Below are positions 50,229 to 59,611 of a stretch of DNA of 64,000 bases, piece after piece. The position numbers were made by a program, and so were the translations under genes. Every line of letters begins with the position of its first letter. The stretch's first letter is position 1. This stretch comes from Amycolatopsis taiwanensis DSM 45107. GTDB lineage: Bacteria > Actinomycetota > Actinomycetes > Mycobacteriales > Pseudonocardiaceae. The DNA is taken from NCBI RefSeq assembly GCF_000519205.1, contig NZ_KI912602.1:94350-158349 (forward strand), read 5' to 3'. The notes under the pieces are model-generated. The model saw only the letters and a list, made by a program, of their open reading frames with translations, was not told the DNA's origin and ran no database searches.

Positions 50229-50792
50229 ATGAACTTCCTCGCGCAGCATCCCGCCACGCTGGCGATCATCATCGGCGAGATCGCCTTCTGGCTGTTCCTG
50301 CTGGGTGGGCTGATCGCCCGGTACCCGATGAAGATGGCGCGGACCAGCGTCGTGCTGCTGACCGCCGTGCCGCTGGTCGACCTCGCCGTGCTCATCGCCT
50401 CCGTGATCGACCTGGCCCGCGGGACCCCGGCGAACTTCTCCCACGGCCTCGCCGCCGTCTATCTCGGTTTCAGCATCGTGTTCGGCCCCAGCATGATCCG
50501 CTGGGCCGACGGCCGGTTCGCGCACCGGTTCGCCGACGGCCCGAAACCTCGCAAACCCGAAGGCCGGGAGAAAATCCGGCGCGAGTGGCTGGACTGGGGC
50601 AAATGCGTGGCGTCCTGCGCGATCGCGGCAGTCCTGCTCCTGGCCGCGATCTTCATCATGGGCGAACCACAACAGGTCGCGCCGCTGTGGGAGTGGATGC
50701 CCCGCCTCGGCGGCATCACCGTGGCCTGGCTTCTCCTCGGGCCGGTCTGGACGGAAACCTTCCGCCGCAAGACCCGCGCCCCCCAGCCATGA
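50229..50792 (+). CDS. Uncharacterised integral membrane protein
   Basis: 187 residues with about five hydrophobic segments: ATLAIIIGEIAFWLFLLGGL, TSVVLLTAVPLVDLAVLIA, FSHGLAAVYLGFSIVFG, CVASCAIAAVLLLAAIFIM and LGGITVAWLLLGPVW. A basic loop (RFADGPKPRKPEGREKIRRE) lies between helices 3 and 4. I do not recognise a family with confidence. ATG 50229 starts the hydrophobic core; an earlier ATG would overlap the divergent kinase region. Adjacent to the two-component pair, so it may be a signal input or target. Confidence 0.75.
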   Translation: MNFLAQHPATLAIIIGEIAFWLFLLGGLIARYPMKMARTSVVLLTAVPLVDLAVLIASVIDLARGTPANFSHGLAAVYLGFSIVFGPSMIRWADGRFAHRFADGPKPRKPEGREKIRREWLDWGKCVASCAIAAVLLLAAIFIMGEPQQVAPLWEWMPRLGGITVAWLLLGPVWTETFRRKTRAPQP

Positions 50793-50794
50793 CC

Positions 50795-50812
50795 GGTGGC
50801 GCTCGCGCCACC
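50795..50812 (+). terminator. Short hairpin after the membrane protein gene
   Basis: GGTGGCGC and GCGCCACC form an 8-base perfect stem 2 bases after the stop codon. There is no T tract; weak terminator candidate. Confidence 0.4.
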
Positions 50813-51033
50813 CACGCGCGCGCCTTCTGTTCCACCATCCGGGAACCGACACAGGATCATAGGCAAGGCCGTCACAGTCACCCGAAGGTGCGTCCCACGA
50901 CTCGGGAAACCCAGGCACTGTGCCAAATCTCTCCACCCACGATGGGGTGCCCGCCGGTTTTAATGCAATTCAGGCGGAAACCCAGACTCCCCGGCCGCGG
51001 CCGCCGGCCCGGCCGGAGGGAGAGGCGGGGGCC

Positions 51034-51309
51034 ATGGATGTCGAATTGAACCATCGGGAAAGAGCCACGCTGAAGGCGGTCGCCTCCGGTCATGCCGAGA
51101 TCACCTGTAGCAGCGAACCGGACCTGTTCTTCGACGGCCTGACCTGTTGCGACCAGACAACCGCGCACCGGCTGGCCAACCTCGGCCTCATCGCGCCGGC
51201 CCACGACGGCCGTCCGGGCGAGCGAGTGCCGGCCGTGCTCACCGACACCGGCCGCGCCGCTTTCACCGCACTTTCCCCAACTCTCACCCGAGCGTCAAAT
51301 GCGATGTGA
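51034..51309 (+). CDS. Small winged-helix-like hypothetical protein
   Basis: 91 residues. ELNHRERATLKAVASGHAEI, FFDGLTCCDQTTAHRLANLGLI and VPAVLTDTGRAAFTAL resemble the recognition part of small actinobacterial wHTH proteins in which the helix is followed by an LTxxG wing. It has three cysteines (SS-adjacent CSSE, and CC in the helix). GGAGGGAGAGG precedes the ATG. Function unknown; upstream of gltB by 454 bases. Confidence 0.6.
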   Translation: MDVELNHRERATLKAVASGHAEITCSSEPDLFFDGLTCCDQTTAHRLANLGLIAPAHDGRPGERVPAVLTDTGRAAFTALSPTLTRASNAM

Positions 51310-51763
51310 CACCACACTCAAGATCAGTTTAATTCGATGTGCGGGTAGCCGGGGCCGCCGCCGATAGTCATGATGTTTTCGTAACGGCTTGGTCACCGTC
51401 TGCCAGCCGGTGGATCGATCCGACGCACCTGCCGGCGGATATTTACGCAGGTCAGCCCGCTGGATACCAGCAAACGCCGTCCGTCAACTCTCACGTGGCA
51501 TTTCCCACGCATGCAGGCGGCCTATTTCGGTGACAGTCAATTCACACTACTGTCATAAGACCGGCGACCCCGGGACAAACATGCGCGCACATACCCCAAA
51601 CCTGAACGGCTGGCCATCGACGCCTGGCCGCTACCGTTGCCTGTCCACGATCAGGCCACTCGCACGTTTCTTCTCGACTGACCACCCACACCGCGAATGC
51701 CGCTGGGACGCCCCGCATCAGGGGAGGGCTTCGCGGTGACGACGCCAGAGGAGGCGGCCAGCC
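51310..51763 (+). promoter_or_regulatory. Upstream region of gltBD
   Basis: 454 bases without a convincing gene. GTAAC-N6-GTCAC at 51381-51396 has the AC-N9-AC spacing described for GlnR sites. TGACAGT (51531-51537) and ACTGTCA (51549-51555) form a perfect inverted repeat spaced by 11. A 22-codon open frame (51736-51804, GTG with GGGGAGGG upstream) overlaps the gltB start out of frame and could be a leader peptide. None is proven. Confidence 0.4.
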
Positions 51764-54700
51764 GTGACCCGCCACAGCCCGAACAAGCCGGAAGGCTTGT
51801 ATGACGCACAGTTCGAACACGACGCCTGCGGAGTAGCTTTCGTCGCCGATCTTGCCGGTCGGAGAGATCACGACATCGTCCGCAAGGCGCTGGTCGCACT
51901 GCGCAATCTCGAGCATCGTGGCGCAAGAGGGGCGGAACCGGAAACCGGGGACGGAGCGGGCATTTTGCTCCAGGTTCCGGACGCCTTCTACCGCGAGATG
52001 GTCGATTTCGAATTACCGAAGCCGGGCCGGTACGCGGTGGGCACGGCCTTTCTGCCCACTGACGCGAAGAACCGCGGACGCGCGATGAGCGCGGTCGAGA
52101 GCATTGCCGCGGAGGAGGGCATGCGTGTCCTCGGCTGGCGCGAACTGCCCGTCGACGCGGAGGGCATCGGGCGCACCGCAGCGGCCTGCATGCCGCACTT
52201 CACGCAGCTCTTTCTCGCTCCCCGCAACGAAAACATCACCGGACTGGCGCTCGAACGAGCCGCGTTCTGTGTCCGCAAACGGGCCGAGCACGCGCTGGAG
52301 CCGGAGGGGGTCTACTTCCCCAGCCTGTCCTCCCGCACCATCGTCTACAAAGGAATGCTCACCGAGCCTCAGGTGGAGCGGTTCTTCCCGGATCTGCGCG
52401 ACGAGCGGGTGACGAGCGCCATCGGCCTCGTCCACTCCAGGTTCTCCACCAACACCTTCCCGTCGTGGCCACTGGCACACCCCTACCGCTACATCGCGCA
52501 CAACGGCGAGATCAACACGTTGCGGGGCAACCGGAACTGGATGGACGCGCGCGAGTCGATGCTCGCCAGCGACCTGGTTCCCGGTGACCTGGCGCGGATT
52601 TACCCGGTCATCACCCGCGGCGCGAGCGACTCGGCGTCCTTCGACGAGGTCCTCGAACTGCTGCATCTCGGGGGCCGGAGCCTGCCGCACGCGGTGCTCA
52701 TGATGATCCCGGAGGCGTGGGAAAACCACGAAGAGATGGACCCGGCGCGCCGGGCCTTCTACGAGTTCCACTCGACGCTGATGGAGCCGTGGGACGGCCC
52801 GGCGCTGGTCGCGTTCACCGACGGGACACAGATCGGCGCCGTGCTGGACCGCAACGGCCTGCGTCCGGCGCGCTACTGGGTCACCGAGGACGGGCTCGTC
52901 GTGCTGGCCAGCGAGGTCGGTGTGCTGGACCTCGACCAGGCGAGCATCGTGCGCAAGGGCCGCCTCGAACCGGGCCGGATGTTCCTGGTGGACACCGCGG
53001 CCGGGCGGATCGTCGACGACGACGAGATCAAGAGCGAACTGGCCGCCGAACACCCGTACGGCGAATGGCTCGGCGCCGGGCTGCTCCACCTGGAGGAACT
53101 GCCCGAGCGCGACCGCGAAATGCCCACGCATGCGTCGCTGGTGCAGCGCCAGCAGGCCGCCGGGTACACCGCAGAAGAGCTGGAGACCCTGCTGGAACCG
53201 ATGGCCCGCACCGGCGCCGAGCCGATCGGATCGATGGGCAACGACTCGCCGCTGGCCACCCTCTCCAGCCGGCCGCGGCAGCTCTTCGACTACTTCACCC
53301 AGCTGTTCGCGCAGGTCACCAACCCGCCGCTGGACGCGATCCGGGAGGAACTGGTGACCTCGCTGGGCACGCAGCTGGGCGCCGAACCGAACCTCCTGGA
53401 AGCCGGGCCGAAGCACTGCCGCAAGATCGTGCTGCCCTTCCCGGTGCTGGACAACGACGAGCTGGCCAAGCTCGTGCACATCAACGACGACGGCGACCTG
53501 CCCGAGTTCCAGTCGGTCACCGTGCCCGGTCTGTTCGAAGTGGACGGTGGCGGCAGGGCGCTGGTGCGCCGGCTCGACGAGATCCGCACCGAGGTGTCCG
53601 AGGCGATCGCCGACGGCGCCCGCCTGATCGTGCTCTCCGACCGCGGCGCCGACGACCGGCATGCCGCGATCCCGTCGCTGCTGCTCGCCGGTGCGGTGCA
53701 CCACCACCTGATCCGGCGGAAGACCCGCACCCAGGTCGGCCTGATCGTGGAGGCCGCCGACGCCCGCGAGGTGCACCACATCGCGCTGCTCATCGGGTAC
53801 GGGGTGGCCGCGGTGAACCCGTACCTGGCGATGGCCACCGTCGAGGAGCTGGCCGGCCAGGGCAAGATCGGCGGCGTCACCCCGAAACAGGCCACCCGGA
53901 ACCTGATCAAGGCGCTGGGCAAGGGCGTGCGCAAGACCATGTCGAAGATGGGAGTGTCCACAGTGGCCTCCTACACCGGAGCGCAGATCTTCGAGGCGAT
54001 CGGTCTCGGCGAAGAGGTCGTCGACGCCTGCTTCACCGGAACCACATCGCGTCTCGGCGGCGTCGGGTTCGACACACTGGCCGAGGAAGTCGCGCAGCGG
54101 CACCGGCACGCCTACCCGCGCGACGGGCGCCGGGCGACCCACCGCGAGCTGGAAACGGGCGGGGACTACCAGTGGCGGCGCGAAGGCGAGCAGCACCTGT
54201 TCAATCCGCACACCGTGTTCAAGCTCCAGCACTCCACCCGCGCCGGAAAGTACGAGGTCTTCAAGGAGTACACCCGCGCGGTCGATGAGCAGTCCGAGAA
54301 GCTGCTGACGCTGCGCGGGCTGTTCGAGTTCACCGAGGGCCTGCGGCCACCCGTGCCGATCGAGGAGGTCGAGCCGGTCTCGGAGATCGTCAAGCGGTTC
54401 GCCACCGGGGCCATCTCCTACGGCTCGATCTCGCAGGAGATGCACCAGACCCTGGCGATCGCGATGAACCGGCTCGGCGGCAAGTCGAACACCGGTGAAG
54501 GCGGCGAGGACCCGGACCGGCTCTACGATCCCGAGCGCCGTTCCGCGGTGAAGCAGGTCGCAAGTGGACGGTTCGGCGTGACCAGCGAGTACCTGGTCAA
54601 CGCCGACGACATCCAGATCAAGATGGCGCAGGGCGCCAAGCCCGGCGAGGGCGGGCAACTGCCGGGCGCCAAGGTTTACCCGTGGATCGCGAAAACCCGC

Positions 54701-56293
54701 TATTCCACGCCGGGAGTCGGGCTCATCTCCCCGCCGCCGCACCACGACATCTACTCGATCGAGGACCTGGCGCAGCTGATCCACGACCTGAAGAACGCCA
54801 ACCCGGCCGCGCGTATACACGTGAAGCTGGTGTCGGAGGTCGGCGTCGGCACGGTCGCGGCGGGCGTTTCCAAGGCGCACGCCGACGTCGTGCTCATCTC
54901 GGGCCACGACGGCGGAACCGGTGCTTCCCCGCTGTCGTCGATCAAGCACGCGGGCGCCCCGTGGGAGCTGGGGCTCGCCGAGACCCAGCAGACCCTGCTG
55001 GCCAACCGGTTGCGGGACCGGATCGTGGTGCAGACCGACGGGCAGCTCAAGACCGGACGGGACGTGGTGATCGCCGCGCTGCTGGGCGCCGAGGAGTTCG
55101 GGTTCGCCACCGCGCCGCTGGTCGTGTCGGGCTGCATCATGATGCGGGTGTGCCACCTGGACACCTGCCCGGTCGGGGTGGCCACGCAGAACCCGAAGCT
55201 GCGCGAGAAGTTCGACGGCAAGGCCGAATACCTGGTGAACTTCTTCGAGTTCATCGCCCAGGAGGTACGGGAGTACCTGGCGCGCCTGGGTTTCCGGTCG
55301 ATCGCCGAGGCCGTCGGGCACGCCGAGGTGCTGGACAAGCGACGTGCGATCGACCACTGGAAGGCGGCCGGGCTGGACCTTTCGCCGATCTTCCACGTAC
55401 CCGACCTGCCTCCACGGGCGGCCCGGCACCGGACCGTCGCGCAGGACCACGGCTTGGACAAGGCACTGGACAACACGCTGATCCAGCTGGCCGAGGGCGC
55501 GTTGAGCTCGGGCGACCGGGTGCGGCTGGAGCTGCCGGTGCGCAACGTGAACCGCACCGTCGGCACCATGCTCGGTTCGGAGTTGACCAAGCGCTGGGGC
55601 GGCGAAGGCCTCCCCGACGACACGATCGACGTGACGTTCACCGGCACGGCCGGCCAGTCCTTCGGCGCGTTCCTGCCACGCGGGATCACGTTGCGGTTGT
55701 TCGGTGACGCCAACGACTACGTGGGCAAGGGCCTGTCCGGCGGGCGGATCGTCGTCCGGCCGCCACGCGATGCCACGTTCGCCGCCGAGGAGCACATCAT
55801 CGCCGGCAACGTGATCTGCTACGGCGCGACCGGTGGCGAGATCTTCCTGCGGGGCAAGGTCGGTGAGCGGTTCTGTGTGCGGAATTCCGGCGCGGTCGCG
55901 GTCGTCGAGGGCGTGGGCGACCACGGGTGCGAGTACATGACCGGCGGCCGGGTCGTGGTGCTCGGGCCGACCGGGCGGAACTTCGCGGCCGGCATGTCCG
56001 GTGGCATCGCGTACGTGCTCGATCTGGCCGGAGTCCGGGTCAACCGGGAAATGGTGGACCTCGACCCGCTCGACGACGAGGACATCGAATTCCTGCGGGA
56101 AACGGTGGAACGGCATTACGTGGCAACGCAATCCGCGGTGGCGCGCGTGTTGCTGGCCGACTGGGACGTTGCGGTGGAACGGTTCGGCAAGGTGATGCCG
56201 AAGGACTACAAGCGCGTGCTGCACGCGCAGGCGGCCGCCGAACGGGATGGCCGCGATGTGAACGAAGCGATCATGGAGGCGGCTCATGGGTGA
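51764..56293 (+). CDS. gltB: Glutamate synthase (NADPH) large subunit
   Basis: 1509 residues, the usual length. After a 21-residue propeptide comes the N-terminal nucleophile Cys22 (EHDACGVAFVADLAG) of the class II glutamine amidotransferase. The FMN/synthase domain has AISYGSISQEMHQTLAIAMNR and GGKSNTGEGGEDPDR. The 3Fe-4S ligands are in SGCIMMRVCHLDTCPVGVATQ-region cysteines near 1123, 1129 and 1134. A GXGXG beta-helix ends the protein. It makes glutamate from 2-oxoglutarate and glutamine with GltD. GTG 51764 follows AGAGGAGGCGG. Overlaps gltD by 8 bases. Confidence 0.96.
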   Translation: MTRHSPNKPEGLYDAQFEHDACGVAFVADLAGRRDHDIVRKALVALRNLEHRGARGAEPETGDGAGILLQVPDAFYREMVDFELPKPGRYAVGTAFLPTDAKNRGRAMSAVESIAAEEGMRVLGWRELPVDAEGIGRTAAACMPHFTQLFLAPRNENITGLALERAAFCVRKRAEHALEPEGVYFPSLSSRTIVYKGMLTEPQVERFFPDLRDERVTSAIGLVHSRFSTNTFPSWPLAHPYRYIAHNGEINTLRGNRNWMDARESMLASDLVPGDLARIYPVITRGASDSASFDEVLELLHLGGRSLPHAVLMMIPEAWENHEEMDPARRAFYEFHSTLMEPWDGPALVAFTDGTQIGAVLDRNGLRPARYWVTEDGLVVLASEVGVLDLDQASIVRKGRLEPGRMFLVDTAAGRIVDDDEIKSELAAEHPYGEWLGAGLLHLEELPERDREMPTHASLVQRQQAAGYTAEELETLLEPMARTGAEPIGSMGNDSPLATLSSRPRQLFDYFTQLFAQVTNPPLDAIREELVTSLGTQLGAEPNLLEAGPKHCRKIVLPFPVLDNDELAKLVHINDDGDLPEFQSVTVPGLFEVDGGGRALVRRLDEIRTEVSEAIADGARLIVLSDRGADDRHAAIPSLLLAGAVHHHLIRRKTRTQVGLIVEAADAREVHHIALLIGYGVAAVNPYLAMATVEELAGQGKIGGVTPKQATRNLIKALGKGVRKTMSKMGVSTVASYTGAQIFEAIGLGEEVVDACFTGTTSRLGGVGFDTLAEEVAQRHRHAYPRDGRRATHRELETGGDYQWRREGEQHLFNPHTVFKLQHSTRAGKYEVFKEYTRAVDEQSEKLLTLRGLFEFTEGLRPPVPIEEVEPVSEIVKRFATGAISYGSISQEMHQTLAIAMNRLGGKSNTGEGGEDPDRLYDPERRSAVKQVASGRFGVTSEYLVNADDIQIKMAQGAKPGEGGQLPGAKVYPWIAKTRYSTPGVGLISPPPHHDIYSIEDLAQLIHDLKNANPAARIHVKLVSEVGVGTVAAGVSKAHADVVLISGHDGGTGASPLSSIKHAGAPWELGLAETQQTLLANRLRDRIVVQTDGQLKTGRDVVIAALLGAEEFGFATAPLVVSGCIMMRVCHLDTCPVGVATQNPKLREKFDGKAEYLVNFFEFIAQEVREYLARLGFRSIAEAVGHAEVLDKRRAIDHWKAAGLDLSPIFHVPDLPPRAARHRTVAQDHGLDKALDNTLIQLAEGALSSGDRVRLELPVRNVNRTVGTMLGSELTKRWGGEGLPDDTIDVTFTGTAGQSFGAFLPRGITLRLFGDANDYVGKGLSGGRIVVRPPRDATFAAEEHIIAGNVICYGATGGEIFLRGKVGERFCVRNSGAVAVVEGVGDHGCEYMTGGRVVVLGPTGRNFAAGMSGGIAYVLDLAGVRVNREMVDLDPLDDEDIEFLRETVERHYVATQSAVARVLLADWDVAVERFGKVMPKDYKRVLHAQAAAERDGRDVNEAIMEAAHG

Positions 56294-57737
56294 CCCGAAG
56301 GGTTTTCTGACCACGCGCCGGGAGACCCCGAAGGGCCGGCCCGTGTTTCTTCGCCTGCAGGACTGGCACGAGGTCTACCAGGACTTCCCCACCGACCGCC
56401 TGGAGAAGCAGGCGAGCCGGTGCATGGACTGCGGGATTCCGTTCTGCCATCAGGGTTGCCCGCTGGGCAACCTGATCCCGGAGTGGAACACCCTGGTGTG
56501 GAACCAGGATTGGCAGGACGCGAGCGAACGGCTGCATGCGACGAACAACTTCCCGGAGTTCACCGGGACGTTGTGCCCGGCCCCGTGCGAGACCGCTTGC
56601 GTGCTCGGTATAAACGACGATCCGGTCACGATCAAGCGCGTTGAGCTCTCGATCGTCGACCGTGCCTGGGAATCCGGGTGGATCCGTCCCGTCCGGCCGT
56701 CGGCCCGCACCGGCCGGACGGTCGCCGTGGTGGGGTCCGGTCCGTCGGGTCTGGCCGCCGCGCAGCAGCTGACCCGTGCCGGGCACACGGTGACCGTGTT
56801 CGAGCGGGCGGATGCGATCGGCGGGCTCCTGCGGTACGGGATTCCCGAGTTCAAAATGGAGAAATGGCGGCTGGACCGGCGGCTGGACCAGATGCGCGCG
56901 GAGGGCACCGAATTCCGGGCCGGGGTCAACGTCGGTGTGGATGTGCCGACCGCGGACCTGCTTTCGTCGTTCGACGCCGTGCTGCTCGCGGGCGGCGCGA
57001 CGGCGTGGCGGGACCTGCCGATTCCGGGCCGGGACCTGCCCGGCGTCCATCAGGCCATGGAATACCTGCCGCCTGCCAACCGGGTTTCCGCCGGTGAGCT
57101 GGCGGAATCGCCGATTTCCGCCGAGGGAAAGCAGGTCGTGGTCATCGGCGGCGGTGACACCGGCGCGGACTGCGTCGGCACGGCGCACCGGCAGGGCGCG
57201 GCTTCGGTGACCCAGCTGGAGATCATGCCGAGGCCGCCGGAGCACCGTTCGGCGGCGCACCCGTGGCCGACGTACCCGATGATCTACCGGGTGTCCTCGG
57301 CGCACGAGGAAGGCGGGGACCGGCTCTACTCGGTCAACACGCAGGAGTTCCTGCCCGGCGAGGACGGCGCCGTGCGTGCGTTGCGGCTGGCCGAGGTCCG
57401 CAACGAGGACGGCCGGTTCGTGCCGGTCGAGGGCACCGAGCGGGAGCTGCCCGCCCAGTTGGTCCTGCTGGCCATGGGTTTCGTGGGCCCGCAGCGCGAG
57501 GGCCTGCTTGCCGAGTTGGACGTGGCGCTGGACGCACGCGGCAACGTGGCCCGTGACGCCTCGTTCAAGACGAGTGTGGACAAGGTGTTCGTCGCCGGTG
57601 ACATGGGCCGCGGCCAGTCGCTGATCGTCTGGGCCATCGCCGAGGGCCGGTCCGCGGCGGCCGCGGTGGACGCCTACCTGATGGGGGGCTCCCCGCTGCC
57701 TTCGCCGATCGCGCCCACCGACCGGCCGATTTCGTGA
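56286..57737 (+). CDS. gltD: Glutamate synthase small subunit
   Basis: 483 residues. N-terminal 4Fe-4S cysteines lie in SRCMDCGIPFCHQGCPLGN (about 45-60) and TLCPAPCETACVLGI (about 95-108). The FAD motif is VAVVGSGPSGLAAAQQL and the NADPH motif VVVIGGGDTGADCVGTA; AGDMGRGQSLIVWAIAEGR closes the FAD site. It oxidises NADPH and feeds electrons to GltB. ATG overlaps the gltB stop by 8 bases. A family A array follows 3 bases after the stop. Confidence 0.96.
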   Translation: MGDPKGFLTTRRETPKGRPVFLRLQDWHEVYQDFPTDRLEKQASRCMDCGIPFCHQGCPLGNLIPEWNTLVWNQDWQDASERLHATNNFPEFTGTLCPAPCETACVLGINDDPVTIKRVELSIVDRAWESGWIRPVRPSARTGRTVAVVGSGPSGLAAAQQLTRAGHTVTVFERADAIGGLLRYGIPEFKMEKWRLDRRLDQMRAEGTEFRAGVNVGVDVPTADLLSSFDAVLLAGGATAWRDLPIPGRDLPGVHQAMEYLPPANRVSAGELAESPISAEGKQVVVIGGGDTGADCVGTAHRQGAASVTQLEIMPRPPEHRSAAHPWPTYPMIYRVSSAHEEGGDRLYSVNTQEFLPGEDGAVRALRLAEVRNEDGRFVPVEGTERELPAQLVLLAMGFVGPQREGLLAELDVALDARGNVARDASFKTSVDKVFVAGDMGRGQSLIVWAIAEGRSAAAAVDAYLMGGSPLPSPIAPTDRPIS

Positions 57738-57740
57738 CTA

Positions 57741-57917
57741 CCGCGCGAGTCCCACACTCCCGTAACGCGAGTCCCACACTCCCGTAACGCGAGTCCCACA
57801 CTCCCGTAACGCGAGTTCCACACTCCGGTCGACCGGAACGCGGAACTCGCGCGACCAGAACGTGGGACACGCACGACGGGAACGTGGGACACGCACGACG
57901 GGAACGTGGGACACGCG
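57741..57917. repeat. Family A repeat array with central inversion
   Basis: Four direct 22-base units (GCGAGTCCCACACTCCCGTA) and four inverted units (GGAACGTGGGACACGC). The core CCGGTCGACCGG (57825-57836) is palindromic and flanked by GCGAGTTCC (57811-57819) and GGAACTCGC (57842-57850). Here it separates two genes on the same strand (gltD and cobU), probably terminating gltBD. Confidence 0.85.
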
Positions 57918-57976
57918 TCAGCACGGTAACCGGATCTTTCCCCGCGCGCTCTCCTGCGTACAGCAGAATGCCCCCT

Positions 57977-58591
57977 ATGACGATGCTGACCCAGCGGCTC
58001 GCGGCCTCGCTGGAGGCCACCGCCCGGCTGCTTCGCCGCGGCGGCGACACCAAGGTGCTCGTACTCGGCGGGGTCCGCTCGGGCAAGTCGAGGCACGCGG
58101 AACGCCTGATGGCGCCCCATCCGGAGGTGGTTTACGTCGCGCCCGGCCCGCCGGCCGGGAACGGCGACCCGGAGTGGGCCGAGCGCATCGCGCGGCACCG
58201 TGCCCGGCGGCCGGGCAACTGGCGGACCCTGGAGACCACCGACCTCGCGACCACCCTGCGCAAGGCCTCCAGACCCTTGCTCATCGACTGCCTCGGCACC
58301 TGGGTGAGCCAGGTGCTGGGCGAGGTCGGCGCGTGGGACGCGGCCGACGGCTGGGAACTGCGGCTGGACGAGCGCATGGAGGATTTCCTCGCCGCGTTCT
58401 CGGCGGCCCACGTGCCGGTGGTCGTCGTCAGCAACGAGGCCGGCATGGGCGTGGTGCCCGCAACGTTCTCCGGCCGCGTGTTCCGCGACGTCCTGGGAAC
58501 GTTGAACAACCGGGTCGGCGCGCTGGTCGACAGCGTGCAACTGGTGATGGCCGGGCGCGTGGTGCGGTTGCGGGAACGGGCATATCAATGA
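57977..58591 (+). CDS. cobU: Adenosylcobinamide kinase / adenosylcobinamide-phosphate guanylyltransferase
   Basis: 204 residues. The P-loop is VLVLGGVRSGKSRHAERL; HRARRPGNWRTLET and PLLIDCLGTWVSQVL and VVVVSNEAGMGVVP are CobU landmarks. It phosphorylates adenosylcobinamide and activates it with GMP. Start uncertain: ATG 57968, 57977 or 57983, none with a clear ribosome site. No cobalamin riboswitch motif is visible upstream. Overlaps cobT by 4 bases. Confidence 0.9.
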   Translation: MTMLTQRLAASLEATARLLRRGGDTKVLVLGGVRSGKSRHAERLMAPHPEVVYVAPGPPAGNGDPEWAERIARHRARRPGNWRTLETTDLATTLRKASRPLLIDCLGTWVSQVLGEVGAWDAADGWELRLDERMEDFLAAFSAAHVPVVVVSNEAGMGVVPATFSGRVFRDVLGTLNNRVGALVDSVQLVMAGRVVRLRERAYQ

Positions 58592-59604
58592 GGTTTCCGG
58601 TGCCGGACGCCGATGCCTACGCCGCGGCACGGACCCGCCTGGACGCGCTGGTCAAGCCGGTCGGCGCGCTGGGCAGGCTGGAAGACCTCGCGGCCTGGCT
58701 GTCCGCCGCGCACGGCGTGGTGCCGCCGCGCCCGCTGGACGACGTCCGGGTGGTGATCTTCGCCGGGGACCACGGGGTTCGGAATGTGTCGGCGTATCCG
58801 CGGGAAGTCACCGCGGCGATGGTGCGGGTGTTCCTGGCCGGCAAGAGCGGTGTCAACGTGCTGGCGCGGCAGGTCGGCGCCCGGGTGCGGGTGCTGGACA
58901 TCGCGGTGGACGACGATCTCGACGGCGTGCCGGAAGCCGTGCGGGCACACAAGATCCGCCGCGGCTCGGGCGCGATCGACACCGCCGACGCGCTGGCGCC
59001 GGGCGAGGCCGAACGCGCCTACGCCGCGGGCCGGGCGGTGGCCGACGAGGAGGTCGACGCGGGCGCGGACCTGGTGATCCCCGGGGACATGGGCATCGGC
59101 AACACGACGGTGGCCGCCGCGCTGGTCGCCGCCTGTCTCGACCTGCCCGCCGAGGAGGTGGTGGGCACCGGCACCGGAATCGACCCGGCGGGGCGGGCGC
59201 ACAAGGTCGACGTGGTCACCGCCGCGCTGACCCGCTCCGCCGGCCGGATCGCCGACCCGTTCTCCCTGCTCACGACGCTGGGCAGCGCGTGCGCCGCGGC
59301 GACCGCGGGCTTCCTGGTACAGGCCGCCGCACGCGGGGTGCCGGTGCTGCTGGACGGGGTGTTCTCGGGCGCGGCGGCGCTGGTGGCACACCGGATCGAG
59401 CCGGCTGCCGCGCGGTGGTGGCTGGCCGGGCACCGCTCGGCCGAACCGTCCCACTCCCTCGCCCTGGACGCGCTGGGCCTGACGCCGGTCCTCGACCTCG
59501 GGCTGCGGCTGGGCGAGGGCAGCGGCGCCGTCCAGGCCGTCCCCACCCTCCGCGCCGCCCGCGCCGTCCTGGCCGAGATGGGCCTGCTGGCCGACCTCGG
59601 TTGA
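58588..59604 (+). CDS. cobT: Nicotinate-nucleotide–dimethylbenzimidazole phosphoribosyltransferase
   Basis: 338 residues. LVKPVGALGRLEDLAAWLS, VVIFAGDHGVRNVSAYP, VIPGDMGIGNTTVAAALV, VVGTGTGIDPAGRAHKVD and the late Glu in LGLRLGEGSGAVQAVP match CobT. It makes alpha-ribazole phosphate for the lower ligand of cobalamin. ATG overlaps the cobU stop by 4 bases (ATGA). Confidence 0.93.
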   Translation: MRFPVPDADAYAAARTRLDALVKPVGALGRLEDLAAWLSAAHGVVPPRPLDDVRVVIFAGDHGVRNVSAYPREVTAAMVRVFLAGKSGVNVLARQVGARVRVLDIAVDDDLDGVPEAVRAHKIRRGSGAIDTADALAPGEAERAYAAGRAVADEEVDAGADLVIPGDMGIGNTTVAAALVAACLDLPAEEVVGTGTGIDPAGRAHKVDVVTAALTRSAGRIADPFSLLTTLGSACAAATAGFLVQAAARGVPVLLDGVFSGAAALVAHRIEPAAARWWLAGHRSAEPSHSLALDALGLTPVLDLGLRLGEGSGAVQAVPTLRAARAVLAEMGLLADLG

Positions 59605-59611
59605 GCTGCCG

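Noticed and set aside
52013..56314. Long antisense open frame (about 1430 codons) opposite gltB
   Set aside because: It mirrors the codon bias of gltB, has no recognisable domain and no start context; a high-GC shadow.
57918..57976. Cobalamin riboswitch before cobU
   Set aside because: No B12-box-like sequence or suitable structure; the space is mainly the repeat array and only about 60 other bases.
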